Source: Anarhynchus alexandrinus (lineage: Eukaryota > Chordata > Aves > Charadriiformes > Charadriidae). Taken from it: a stretch of 64,000 nt of DNA. Under the pieces are notes generated by a model that had not been told where the DNA came from, did not search any database, and saw only the letters and a program-made list of their open reading frames with translations. Where the stretch lies: the NCBI GenBank assembly GCA_008711295.1, contig VUYV01000020.1:4586200-4650199 (forward strand), given 5' to 3'. A program made the position numbers and the translations under genes. This document shows positions 1-13,100 of the stretch, one piece after another (the first letter of the stretch is position 1; every line of letters begins with the position of its first letter).

Positions 1-3000
1 GCCTTGGGAGAGAGGAAATGAGTTTGGCATCAGAAACTGTAAGCTCTGCATGCAGGCACGCTAGTACTAAAAATTGTCACAAAAAGGTGCAAGAGAAGAT
101 GGGCTAAGACAAAAGGCAGATAAAGCGTGGGGGTGGGATATTTTCATGGAAATCTAATCATACATCACTCCCTTATGTCTCTTTGTTTCCACGGTAAAGC
201 CTTTCAGCTAAGAAGTGCTGTCAGAACAGAAGTAGGATCTGGCAGACTCACAGAGAAACGACAGCCATGGCCTGCTCGGGTCCTACAAACCTCCCCGGGA
301 AGGGGGGCTGACTAAAAGAAACCTTGTGAAAAGCCCTATATTGCATCTGACACTTTCTGTTGCCTGTATTATACACCAGCCGTCCCCAGAGGGCACAAGA
401 GACCACCACTTTGCTTCCGCACTGACTCACCCTTTCCAACCAAGCACTGCCAGGAGAAGGGAGAGAGGTCTGGAGGGCTTCTTGTTTTTTCCCAGCTCTG
501 CCTCTGTGTTCTTCCACATGGGCTGAGGGCAGAACCGGGATTACCACATAGCAGCAATAAGCTGCTTTATGTTGACGAGCACACACGCAAGCAGGAAGTT
601 GTGCTTTATTAGCCAAAGGTCTGGGTGTCTCACGCACAGCCAGCCAGGTTGCTGATCCCAGGCTCTGCACGCTGCCTTGTCAGTGCTTAAGCCCAAGGAC
701 AGTGCAAAAGGCCAGAGTGAAAGGGTCAGGCCTGCCTCTGAATCTCACTCAGATGACCTCTCCTTGTCTGACTGCATGAGAGACGGACAGTAGAGCCCAA
801 CAGCCCACCACCAGTCTTCTAGCCCTCAAAGGAGAACAAAAGTATGGCCCGCACACCCTGACTGCATTCAGATGAGGCAACGCAGAAACAAATTCTCTTG
901 GTCTTAGTTTCCACACCACAGCCAGCATTCCTAGAGGTATTAGAGAGTAATTTTCTGGAGCCTGTTTTTGAAAAATCTCTCCTTTTTCTCAGCCAAATCT
1001 GCTCAGCTGTATTCTGGCTCCCCTCTAGGTGGGTAGTGGGCCCAGATACATAGCACCAAATCCCCCAAATTAACCTGCTCACACATTGTGAAGAAGCACA
1101 TATAGCAGGTGTGTGGGATTCAGTCTCTGGAAGACCTGTGTAGCCGTGTAGCAAATTTCAAGAAAAATAGGACAGACAGATTCAGTCTAAAGGATTAGAT
1201 GTTAATCTTGTAAAGCCAAAGAGGAACATCAGAAGATCCAGCCAAATTTGCCATCTATACGGCAGACGCTCATCATACCTGCAGATAAACTGGGTTTCAA
1301 TATACTTCTGCCCGGCTCCTTGCTGCTATCATCCTGTATCATCACCACAGTATCACACCTGTCCCAACATGTATTTGCACATCGAGCGGGATGTGGTTGG
1401 GATAGTTGGATACACAAATCACATATTGCATAGTGGAGTGGCAGTCCCACCAGATTGACCAGACTCGCACAGAAAACAAGAGACGCTCATTATGTCAGTG
1501 GTCATCTCAGCCCTGGACAATGTACTCTGATGCTAATGTGGTAGCTGCATTTACAGAAATGAAGCTCAAGTTATGGTAAGAGTCCGATTAAGAGGATAAC
1601 AGCCAGAAAGAGTTAGGAGAAAGAGCTATGAGATGGGCCAGGAAAAGTATGCGACTTGGAGCACCGTAGTTAGCATCCTGACCAAAGAAGTTTTGTTCCT
1701 TCATATCAATGTATATTTGCTGCTATCAGTCAGATACCTTTCTGTGTCGTTCTTCTGCAGACATAGAAAAGCTAAAATCTCAAGTACATTCACATAGTGG
1801 AAACTTATTAGCACCTTTGCCAAGAGATGTTGTACCACAAGGACCAGTATAACTGAATACACTTGCAGGGGTGCTCCCTTGCAAAATCTAGTCAGTCCTT
1901 CCATAAAATCATATAGCAAAATTAGTGTAATCTTAAAATCTCCAGGTTTTCCTTGAAGGAAGAGGAAGCTATTTTCTACAAAGCCTGATGAAGATTAGCC
2001 AGGCTTTTAAAAATTACTGTTTCATATGTTTTTATTTTTTCCTCTTATGTCTTGCGTGACTTTCTTCCTAAAAATATAAAAAAAAAAAAGTTAATTAAAC
2101 AGGATTCACTGTTGTTATATGCCACTGTCATGAAGGCAGCAATAATAAGACTGTATAATTACAACCACTTTACCTTCCGCAGGGTGTCTGCTATTTAGGG
2201 AAAACACTAAAGGGTGATTAACACCAGAAGGCAAGGCTTTTTAGCTAAGGTGATAGAAGATTTAAAGGATCAAGGCCCATGTCCACAAAAAACACAAGAT
2301 CCCATAAAATGGATCTTGGGAGAAATCAAGTATCTAAGTCCAGGCATGCAGCCCTTAAAACCCTGCCTAATCCCTTGGGCTTCTAGACTATACCAGTAAA
2401 TTAAACGTGCCCAGGACTGTTCTCTGGCACTGAGGTCCCTGGCACAGGATGGTTTGCACCCATAACGTTAAAACTCTTTTATCCTTCCAGCAAGGCATTT
2501 GGATCCAAGTGGTTGTTGGGAAGGGCCCTTGGCCCACACTAACTCCCTCAGCCATGCCTGGGAATTACTTGGAAGAGTGTTAACTGGGACAGGCCAAAAC
2601 CATGGCAAGAATAAATTAACAGGAATCAGCTATTAATTTCATAGACGATGGAGTTGTGGTGCCCCAGAGCATTTGCTGATACAGACATAACCCTAAAATC
2701 CTATGATGTGCACGTACAGTATCTATATATATACTTATATACCAACTCTCTATATATATTTATGTAGAATATTATGCACTCATGCCATCTACTTACAAGT
2801 ATCAAGTTTGGTCTTCTTAGGAAAGATTTCTTGTCAAAAGTGTGCTGGATAGGTGTTCATGTTGCTGGTTGACTAGCCATCAGCAGTCCTTACTTTCAAA
2901 TGTCTTCATTTCTCCCTTCCAGGTTAACCTTGAATTTCTACCTTCTCAGACACTGCAATTTTATACTGAATAACTGAAAACATTTGGGTGTAATTTTCAC

Positions 3001-3285
3001 ACGCATGTTCACAACTGGAGTGTGTATTTGTCCATGCTCAGAAGTGTTTGTCTGGGAATTGCCTTTGCCTTTGAGATTTACTGTGAATCTCCAACATTGT
3101 CTCATCTCTATTCTGTATGTGATCTGGCAGATCCCAGGAACATTGTGAAGCCCAGGACTCTCCTGTGACTGAGCACCTCATGTCTACCTTGCCTGAAGGG
3201 AGGCTGAAACACCAGCTCTACCTGCTCCTCACGGTAAACAACGCAGCTCTTCAGAGCTGGAAGCCATTGCTCTGTCCTGTCGCCC

Positions 3286-3293
3286 TGACGTCA
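3286..3293. promoter_or_regulatory. CRE-type palindrome TGACGTCA
   Basis: A perfect full-length CREB/ATF motif. Two more exact copies occur at 21008-21015 and 47008-47015. About one is expected by chance in a window this size, so function is uncertain. Confidence 0.3.
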
Positions 3294-3668
3294 GCCACAC
3301 AATGTCGTTTTGCAGAGGCAAACAGGACACACAGGGATGACAAGATTGGCACAGCAATTGTGGGCCCATTCCTGTAGCACATATAGGACCTTGAGTATGT
3401 CCCATATTACAAGTACCCTTTGATTTCCCCTGGTAGTAGTAGCTGTTTTTCTGTAAATTGACTCCAGGCAAGTCATGCGGAGGCATAGGGTATTTATTTA
3501 CAGGCTTAGCCCTCAGACCACTCCTGTTTATCCATGGATAGGATAGCATCTTCTGTCCACCTGGTAATCTTGCTTCAGCGGTGGAACATGAGCAGTACCT
3601 GGTCTTGACTTTTACAGGAAAACACCTGAACTACAAAGTCAAAATCCCACGCTGTAAAAAGAAACCTT

Positions 3669-3738
3669 TTGTTCATATAAACTTGTCCATATAAATTGTA
3701 CTGTGTACTTGTTCATATAAAACACTATACTGTGCACA
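3669..3738 (+). repeat. Short direct repeats (TTCATATAAA units)
   Basis: TTGTTCATATAAA occurs at 3669-3681 and 3709-3721, with the variant TTGTCCATATAAA at 3683-3695. The words TACTGTGTAC and TACTGTGCAC follow the last two. The structure is that of a decayed local duplication. Confidence 0.7.
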
Positions 3739-4339
3739 TCTTAGGTACAGGGGACAGCCTCTTAAACAGTCTGGCCAATATCTCAATTTAGGTTATGTTT
3801 CACTGTACTAGAGGCGTCTGAGTCAGCATGAGCTAAAACTTGCTGCCTTAAGACCTGACTCTGCATGGTGCGCAATGCTGGGACACTCACAGAAGCCTGT
3901 CGCACAGTGCAGTGGATCTTCCACACTAGCAGGGCAGTCTGAGCTCAGAAAGCCTGCTCAGCAGCACCCTGAAGCTGGCTTGCCTGGCCCATGAGCCGTG
4001 CTGACACCTTTAAACCAGCAGGGGATGTATAATGGCCACGGAGAAGGCTGGGGAACAGCACCCTGCCAGCTGCAGTTAGTGCCTGACGGGTGCGAAGGGG
4101 CCCACAGAACCAAAGCCCAAGGCTTGTCTCCAAGCTGCCCATAGCCCATGTGTGAGCGGGAGAGTACATCTTCACATTTGAAGACCCGAGCCAAAAGCCA
4201 GAGCAATATACTCCGTGATTGATGCCGCTGAGTCAAAAGGAAATGACCCACTCCTAGATAGCACTGCAGGAACTGCTGCAGGGATAGAGTCACACACATG
4301 CACCGCCAGGCAAGGCACTCTGTAACTGAAAGCATCTGC

Positions 4340-4865
4340 AAACCCGCTCCGCAGCAGGGGCTCGGCCAAGCCAAGCCCCGCCAGGGCGGCAAGGAGGGCT
4401 TAGAGAGCCAAGGGGTCAGGAAGGAGGGCGCAGCGCGCCCTGACAGAGGTTCCCTGCCGACAGGGAAGCCTTGCTCATCCCTTAACCCCGCCAGGGAGAC
4501 ATTTCCCCCCTGTCAAAAAAAAAAAAAGCGGCCCCCCGGGGCCCCCGGCCCCCCCTCCCCGGGCCCCGCAGGCCGGNNNNNNNNNNNNNNNNNNNNNNNN
4601 NNNNCCCGCCCCGGGGCCCGCCGGCTCCCGCCGGGCACCCCGCACCCCCTCCGGGAGCGGCCGTCTCGCTTGGCGGCGGGACGACGCGGCGTCGGCCTGG
4701 CGCGGTTCGGCGGGGCTGTGCCCTGAGGCGGCCCGGGGCAGAGGCTGCCGCCCAGCGTCAGCCGGGTGTCCGCAGGGGGCTCTGGAGCCCCCTCGCCCTC
4801 AACCCCTGCCCAGCGCCGTCACTTCAAACAGGGCCACCTGAAGAAACCCCGCGCTCGGCTACAAC
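4340..4865. promoter_or_regulatory. Orphan CpG island with assembly gap
   Basis: The sequence is very rich in C, G and CpG, especially at 4510-4790, and is surrounded by ordinary AT-richer DNA. Such islands usually mark promoters. I could not recognise a first exon on either strand, and no gene known to me in the window starts here. A lncRNA or a gene extending to the left of the window is possible. Confidence 0.65.
4577..4604. other. Assembly gap (28 N)
   Basis: A run of 28 N inside C- and G-rich sequence. The reading frame drawn across it is not informative. Confidence 0.99.
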
Positions 4866-5749
4866 AGCACAGGTGCCCGTTTTACAGCATGCAGCGACTA
4901 AAACCATCTCAGTCCCCTTCTCCCTCGGTGGGGAAGGACTATCTCCGGGTTTCCCTGTCACTACAGTAGGGCGGCAGCATTGAGCCTAAGGGGAGGGTGC
5001 CCTCAGCCGCCTCCTCACTTTACCCCAAGGCCTCAGCCAAATGCACCGATCGAGGGTTTGGGTTTATTGTTGCCTTCACACACTGTTTTCTGAGCTTTCC
5101 TCGCTTTGGTGCAATTCCTTCTTGTAACAGTTGGGACATTGAGGCCAGTTGCGAGACTGCGTGTGCAAACCCCTGCCAAGATTTTCCCATTGTCACGGCT
5201 CGCTGAGTTCCTTCCCCTTCCTCCACCCACCAAATCCTGCTGGGTTACTGGAAACACTGCAGTCCTCATGTACCAGTGTCTTCAGGCCACCTATGGCAGA
5301 AAGGGATTTTTCCAGGAAAGGCATTTAAGACAATCACAGTCATTCCCGACTTCTTTGCCACTTGCAACTGCTTCTTCTCCCTTACTGAAGAGGGGTGATA
5401 ACCTATTTCGACAGCATAAGCTACTAGAGAGGGGAGAGAGGAAGGAAAAAAATAAAAAGTTAGGTGAATCAGTGTTCTCCAAGCCCCAGAACACAGCCAA
5501 GCCTGGTCCAGCCAGGTCCATATAAAACCCACTCCAGTCGCTAACTCTGTCACTTCTGTGGTGACCAGCCAGCAGGTGTGCAGATTGCGTAGAGAGTGTC
5601 TCCTCCTCCCCCCAAACCTTAGGAAACTGGGGAGGGGACAGGACATCAACAAAAAAAAAAAAAAACCACCACCAAAACCCCTAGGGAAACAATGTTGTCT
5701 AAGCCTCAGAAGGCCATAAGAATCAAAATTTCTGTATTACAGGTAAGCT

Positions 5750-5890
5750 TTTATTTTCCAAATCCTTGGTCACATTTCTTAATCTCTCTGAGCCTCATAA
5801 TTTTCAATAGAGCAGCATCCTACCCACCTGTGTAGTGGCTGGAGCATTCTGGTGAAGGTCACTATGTAGGCAGGCACTTTAATTATATGT
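5750..5890 (+). mobile_element. MIR-like SINE fragment
   Basis: CCTTGGTCACATTTCTTAAT followed by CTCTCTGAGCCTCA and later CATCCTACCCACCTGTGTAG matches the middle and 3' half of MIR. Confidence 0.6.
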
Positions 5891-8804
5891 GTTTAAAGTG
5901 ATAATTGGATCTTTTTATGATGGTGACCTGAAGGAAAATCAGACTGCCGATTAACTAGAGGTGGAGAACACTCCATTAACGAAGGCAATGAAGACAGGAC
6001 TATGAGGTTCTTGTTGTCTTTATTCCGGATGGATTATTCTGTAGTTCCGCAAAAGCCAATTCGCTTGTAAATGCCTTGGCTCCCCAAACTGCAAAAAGGA
6101 GGAAAATGCCTATTGCACAGGAGCAATGTGAGATTTATTTATATAAATAACACTGGCAAGGTTCTTGGAAGTTGCCAGATAAAGCATGTCACGTAAGACC
6201 AGAGAACAAAGTAAATATGGCTGATAGCTTTATCATGAACAAAGTAGCAAATATCTTTGTCTTTATGATGCTGAGAAATATAAGGAATGAACAGCCTCCT
6301 TTTACATTGTACCTTGTGTTTGCTTGCTGAACATTCCCTGCTAAATATCGTATTTTCTACTGAGTAGAAGTCAGAAGGACTCACATGTTATTTTCTTAGC
6401 ACATCAGACACAACCCTACAGAGAATCAGAGAATGAAATGCAAGCAGAGAAACAACCAGAAGCTTTCTTGTACCATCAAAGATGTAGGAAAAGGAGCAAG
6501 GAAAGGTGGCAAACCACAAAGTTTGCCCAACAGAGAGGCCAAAACAGGGGAGAGAAGCATCAAAAGCAGCCACAGGCATCTGAGAGGAAAGCACAAGTGA
6601 GTGGGAGGAAGACAATGCAATAATACAAAAACAAAGCCCCTGGCCCATTTGGGCACGTTCAGATTAAAGGGCAGGGGCCAGCCAGACTGACAACTATCTT
6701 GGAGCTCTTCCCCAGGGAGCAAGGCATTACGTGTTTTTTGTATATAATAGAAAGGCTTTAGGCACTTCTGTTCATGCCAGCTCCCTTTATTATTTGTTCC
6801 TCAGCAAGGGAGTCTTCCCCCCATGATGGCTTTCCCCAGCAGCCTTACCTGAACCCTTAAGGCAAGTGCTGCTTTCTTCTGCCCACAACAGCAGAGAAAG
6901 ACAGCATCCACCACCCCCACCACCACCATTGCCTGCCCCATCAGACCTACCTAGGTACAAAATCTGCTGGACCAACTTGCTAAGGACTTCCTTGTTTTGG
7001 CCATTCTAAGGACAAAAGTCACAGGGGTTCAGTCACATCTCAGGTGCTCTCTTTACCCAGCAGATCCTTACTGACCTAATGCATGAGGAACCATGAAGTG
7101 ATGCTGTCCAGCTGCATTGTATCTTCACAACCATAAGAGCACACAGCAAGCCAACTCTGTATGGTACTGTAGTGGTGCAGACTGGAAAGGCAGCTAGGAA
7201 ATCTCCCTTGTCTCCGTAACTCCAGCAAAGATATACACATGGGAATACCGTGACATGCTTTTTATGGCTTTTAAGAACATCCAGTTCTTGCCCCACAATT
7301 CAGAGCCCTCTGCATCCCAGCGGTGTAACACAGCCCAGCAAAACCTGGGTCTGATGTAGGTGGACTCAAAGCCCTTACCCCCATCTGAAACTTTTCTACA
7401 AGAAGTCATCCTCACAGCCCCACTCATCCCCCCTAAGTAAATACTGCTCCAGTTTTGGCATCCTCCATGCACTGTTGGAACCTCAAGACTCTTCCTCATC
7501 TGAGAAGACCCCACAGTATAAGAGCAGGCCCTGTAGTTGCCCTTTTCTTCACTGTATTTGTGAGCTATGGAGAACTGGACTGGTGGGAGCCCCTGGACAC
7601 CACACTCTGATGGCTGGGAGAAGTACAGCAACCCAGGAAACGTGAGAAAAGTTGATAGCACTTCAGGCTTTTTGTTGCCTCCAGGTAGTTAGGGTATGAA
7701 CCAGCCCCATCCCGCTTGAAGAATCTCCAACCAAACTGCCCACTGTTCTTTAATGAGATGCACGAGGCAGAAAGGACACAGCTTGGTTTCCCCCACAAGC
7801 TTGGCTCGTCAGGTTGATGGCAGAATGCTTTTGGTGTAGAATGATGGGAAGAGCCTGAATATCAGAGCTGCTGTTTCTCCTGGCTCAAAGATTCACTAGG
7901 GAAACCTGGTACCTTTGCTTTCCTAGATCTGATGAACTTGGCTTGACTCCAGGGAGATTAAAGGTGCTGAACTGGGAGGGAAGGGAGGATCCTGCCATTA
8001 AATAAAGGACTGGTTGCAAGTCTGGGGAAGGAGTCTATTCCATTATTAAGATATCTCCGTTCCCTCTGGGAAGCCTTTGACCTGGAGGAAGGGTCTGAGT
8101 TCAATGTCATTCTTCAGGCAGGTAATTAAGCATGAGGCTGGTGGAGGAAGCAATCTCTTCAATCTCTCCTTCCTGCTTCTGTCTCCATAGACTTCTTGCA
8201 CCATGAAACAGAAATCCTTAACTGTGCACAACCCTTACCTATTGCCAAGTGTTGAGAAAGCTGTGACTTCAGGAACTGTAACGAAAAGGTCACTGAACTG
8301 CTAAAATCTGACAGCATCTCCATCACATCCAAACCATGGCAACCAGTTTGCTCTCTGCACCTCCTTCCACAGCTACAATAAAGGTGGGCAGCCCAGCCAT
8401 TAATGCTTGCAACTCAGAGTAACTGAAATTGCACAGGGCCCAATTCTAACTCTGCTATTGTGCAAGTCTGGGAAAGGCACCAGTTCTCCCTGTGCTCTCC
8501 CCTCTGCCCCCCAAGTGAAGCAAAACACCCATCAAGCAGCAGCCTGGCTTGTCCGAATGAATTAATAGCTGTAAAACAACCTGAGTTCCACACAGGTCTG
8601 TCAAAGCCACTGTCAGGAGTCTGACACTGGCTATGTTCCCCTCCATCTTCAGAAACAAAGGGCAAAAAGAGGCTACATCAGGCAACTGGAGAATGACCCA
8701 GCCTCAGAGAGAGATTTGACATCATGCAGATACCTAACAGTAACATTTATCCATCAGGACTGACATAGACTAGACTTGAACCAGGCAATCTGGAGTTTCG
8801 TAGC

Positions 8805-8920
8805 CACCCTCTTAGCTCCTAAGGCTCAGAGCCTTAAAAGATTTAAGCATCTAAATAACATCAGCTGCCTGAAACCTAAATACCTTTGAAGAGCAGGGCC
8901 TCAGGATTAGCCTGCTAACC
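8805..8920. repeat. Possible ancient amniote interspersed repeat
   Basis: TTTAAGCATCTAAATAACATC and CTAAATACCTTTGAAGAGCAGGGCC resemble the 'taggcacctaaataccttt' repeat common in turtle, crocodile and bird DNA. The family is not named here. Confidence 0.4.
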
Positions 8921-9479
8921 AGAAGAGCCTAACTTCATGCCACTGGGAACGCCAGCCCTGATGTCTCACCTGATACTTGCAAAGAGGCAATTGAAGATTG
9001 AGAACCCACCTAGTTAATTAAAGCAGCGTAGTATCTTGCTTCTTAATAGGGAGATATAATCAATGTTAATCTTTTGGGTGTGCTACTAAATATCCAAAGG
9101 GGATGTTTGTTTTGCAATTTCCCTCTTCCTTAATGGCAGCTTTTCCCTACCCTGCACAATCAGTTACTCTGCAATTCACAGCTATAAATATTTTGGCTTG
9201 CTTGATAGCTGTAGCATTTCAGTGTCTTTCACCTCAAGCTTCACCTCATCCATTATCCACTGCTCCTTTGTGGCAGAATTTCTGAGACGATCTCCTCCTG
9301 TGAAGCTACACGGGCTGTGAGCTCTGTGCAGACTTTTCCTCAAGCTCTGGATGCCAAACTGATCCATAGCAGGTACCTGAAGGAGTAGTATCAAAGGGAG
9401 AGCAAGCTCCTGCCTTGGGAAACTCAGAGAAGATGCAAGCTGTTTGCCTGAACCACCAGAGACAGCAGAGATGTCCATC

Positions 9480-9790
9480 TCTGACTGAAGAAGATGGATT
9501 AGACTGGGAGGCAGAGTAGACTGAAAAGGGAAATAGAGAAGGGACAGGATGGGTAGTCAGGAGAAGGGCAGGGGGAAGCATAAGGCAGGGGAAAGCTGAA
9601 GCAACAGAGGCAGTGGGAGAGAGGCAGGATGTCTAGTGAGAAACGGGGTTTGAAATAAAGGACTGGGGTGGCAGAGTGGGCATGGATTAGAGTCAGACAT
9701 GAAGTTTAGCTGAGGAGCCAACATATGTGGAAGAGTAGAGATCATGTGCAAGAAGGCAGTTGTGGGTATGGATGGAAAATCTAGTTATGG
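9480..9790 (+). other. Purine-rich stretch before the CR1 insertion
   Basis: About 300 bases strongly biased to A and G on the plus strand, with repeated GGGA, GAAG and GGCAG words. No gene signal is seen. Confidence 0.6.
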
Positions 9791-9796
9791 ATATAT

Positions 9797-10101
9797 GGGA
9801 CTTGTTACAAGGGCATGTAGTGATAGGACAAAGGGTAACGGCTTCAAACTGGAAGAGGGGAGATTTAGAATAGATATTAGGAAAAAAAAATCACTCTGAC
9901 GGTGGTAAGGCACTGGAACAAATTGCCCAGGGAAGTTGTGGATGCCCAATCTCTGGAAGCGTTCAAGGCCAGGTTGGATGGGGCTTTGAGCAACCTGGTC
10001 TAGTGGGAGGTGTCCCTGCCCATGGCAGGGAGGTTGGAACTTTATGATCTTTAAGGTCCCTTCCAACCCAAACCATTCTGTGATTCTATGATTCTATGAT
10101 A
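9797..10101 (+). mobile_element. CR1 LINE, 5'-truncated 3' end
   Basis: This is the 3' untranslated end of a chicken-repeat-1 non-LTR retrotransposon. Landmarks in order are GGGCATGTAGTGATAGGAC, GGAACAAATTGCCCAG, GTTCAAGGCCAGGTTGG, GAGCAACCTGGTCTAGTGG, AAGGTCCCTTCCAACC, and the tail of repeated ATTCTATG units. It shows only modest divergence from the consensus as I remember it, so it is one of the younger insertions in the window. There is no open reading frame; it is dead on arrival by 5' truncation, as most CR1 copies are. Confidence 0.95.
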
Positions 10102-13100
10102 TACTATGATTCCTACCTGCCAAGTCCTAGCTATGGAAGCAGTTTTGGAGTTGCTATACAGTGGCCTTAGCAAGGGCAAAAAAAAGTCCAATGGCTTTTT
10201 AAAATGGGGCTTGAGAAATCTCTGACGTGATGTCCGGAGAGGATATGTCTAACATGACAGTGGAGAGGATGAAACTTTGTAACCCAGAAAGTCTTCCCAG
10301 GCATAAAGTTTGGGATAGTTGGTGAGTAAACAGCCGAAGAAGGTAGCATTAGTAGTTCTGGAGGAAGAAGAGCAGAAAGGGTGTGCAGAGAATATGAATG
10401 GATTGAAGGAAAAGCAGTGCTGGTATGGTTGTTCCTAGCCTCTTGGGCAACCATGTGCAAGTGCCCTAGATGAAGCTGGCTTTGCTGCAGGCTTTACAGC
10501 TAATGCCATTTTAATTTCTGACATGTCACTAATGGAGAAAAATTTAACATGTATTTATTCAATGTCACTAAAAATACTCCAGCAGTTGCAGGGGAAGGAG
10601 GATAGGGCTGATCGATGGGGGAGGGTGGGGAGGACCTGCACTTTTGTAAGGACTGAAATGTGATGCTTAAAAGCAGGATTTGGAAAGGCTCTCTCCCAGT
10701 AACTGCCGAGTATCCCCTGCCATGAAAACCTGCTGTCAAGTGTCATGTCAAATCAGGGAGACTGTGGGCAGAGGCTGAGACCTTTCTCCTAAGTGCAGCC
10801 TGATGGACAGAAAGTAATTGCAGTGCTATGGCATTGCCTGAACCTGGCACTAGAAACAAATACTGTTTCCCTGGTAATGAAAGAAAGGTTTAATTTGATT
10901 TCACTCCAGGTGAGTATGTTCAGCGAGTCCCTTTGCCACTGTTAACACTCACTGTGTTACCTGTGAGTGGTCATTTGGCAGGTTTTAATCTGTTTCACAA
11001 AGTCTGCCGAAAGTGTGGGGCAGTAGGTCAGCTGAAAGGACATCTGGGTGCATCATTTCCTTCCCCTTTCTCCTGTGTGGTGCAAAGCCAGGCCACTGGC
11101 TCCTATCTTGTGCTTCTCCCTTGTCTCTGCATGGGGAGGCTTGGATCTGCAGCGGGGGATGGCAGAGGGCCTTCTCTCTTCCTGCCCCAGAGCTGGATGC
11201 AGCCTTGATGCACAGGCTGTGCAGGCTGTACAGTTCTGCCCCTACTTCCACATTGTGTGACCTGGAAGGTAGACAACACAATGGCCAAGGTTCCATGGCT
11301 CCCTGCACTCCCTTGGTAAACCTGCCCTACCTTCCCCGGAATAACAGAAGGAGGATTTAATGCTTCCTGGGCCAGGAATGACTGTGATGTCCTGACTCCT
11401 TCAACCCAACTGGGCTTTTGGTCAGTAAATCATAAAGCAATAGGAGGCTTCTCTGCTCACAGTATGCAGCTCTGTCCCTATGCTTGCTAATTAGAGATAG
11501 GCTCACAGAAAATGCTAAGATTCAAGCCTGCATGAGCACCAAGGGAACTCAGATCCAGATTAGACAGTGCTTGGATGCTTTGGTGATTGGCACCTTAGAA
11601 ATTACATAGATAGACAGAGCACAGTGGAAATAGATGGAACTTTGCAGCTTTGGCTCTTCTCTGCTAGTTATAATTATTTAAGATGATGTTTCACATCACA
11701 TTCAAGCTCCTGTGCAGATAGCAGCAGCAGAGAACAAGAGATCTCAGCCACCTAGGAGAGGATTATGTAGATATGACAATGTTCAAACCCACTGGGCTCT
11801 GCCACGCTGCATTATTTAAGCCCAGTAACCAAATTTAGCAACCAGCCCCTGAGGCACTGAGAGAAAAACACAGCTTCCAGAGCTCCTTCCCTGCAGTCCT
11901 GCCGGCTTCCTCCCTTAAAGGAGCCACCGACCGGCTTTTCTCTCCCTCTTTCGGCCCCACCAGCCAGGCCTGACCTCCCACATTGCGCCCACAGAGGCAA
12001 TGAAGTCCTTTGCATGGGTGTAACATGTGAGCCAGGTACAAGCCATCACACGCAGTGTGAAGCCCTGGGAGTCCAGTGCAGAGTTACCCACATGGGGAAA
12101 ACAAGAGCCATCCCAGCTCCAGGCCTTCAGGATGCGGGGCACGGAGGTTGCGTCTGTGCAGTGAGCAGGAGCTCAGGTGTAGAGAGGCCAACCCTACAGG
12201 CAACGCACGGCCTGTCTGGACTACTGGCTGCATCCCAGCTGTAGGTCTGTACTAGATACCCACATGTGCTCGGGCTGCTCTGCCCAGACCCGGCTCTCAC
12301 CTTCCTGGGAGCTTTGCAGCTCCAGCTAAATATACGCATGAACGTGCCTGCTGGTAAAGTGTGTGGACACAAGCAATTCTGGACATACAGACAGGCTCAA
12401 ACTTGTGCTTGGGTGAAGATCTCTTCTTGCCTCTCTTGCCCACCAAGTGCCACAGCTGGGGGGAAGAGATGGGCCCAGCTCTATCTCTCACCAGCTCTAG
12501 CAGTCCCTCAGTGACAGCTTTGTCACTGCTCCACAATGTCACAATGCCAAACAATGGCACTTGTTAATGAATTTTCAAAAGGATTAAGGCAAAGGGAGCC
12601 TGGGAAGCTTGGGCAGACCCTCCTCGCCAGCACCTCAGACTGTTGGTCATCTGGCTTGTGCTCAGTGAGCAGGTGCTATGCCACAGCAGGCCCTTGTCTC
12701 CCCAGCAAGACGGGAGTGCCTCAGTCCGTGTGTATGGCCAAGCTCTCTGGAGTGATCTATGGGAAAGAGAGGTGGAACAGAGTGAATATTTAACCAGCAC
12801 TGTGTCAAATGCAAACACATGTCCACTGTGGTGTTTGTCCTCACAGGGCACTGATCCTGTACATGCATTTGAGGCAACACAGCTTAACTCCCCACTGATT
12901 CTGGCAGAGCTGGCTTTAGAGTCCCAGAATTTACCTTGGCATGTGAAGAGGTCATTTCAGTAAAACCCAAGCTCAGCCTCAGGGAGCCGTGAAATAGTGC
13001 TGAGACCTGCTGGTACTGCAGGTGACTCCCGCCACCATGGCTATTAACTGCAAGGCGTGGCCTCTCCATGGCGGCGATCGGACGCCACAACCTCTTAAAA

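Larger units (their letters stand above)
1..4339. other. Intergenic, nothing recognised except small repeats
   Basis: I see no exon with splice context or recognisable protein, no RNA gene and no clear transposon. The AT-rich stretch at 2720-2770 and the short direct repeats at 3669-3738 are the only structure. Confidence 0.6.
4866..9480. other. Intergenic, old repeat fragments only
   Basis: Contains a MIR-like fragment (5750-5890) and a possible ancient repeat (8805-8920). Otherwise this is unique noncoding sequence with no supported gene. Confidence 0.6.
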
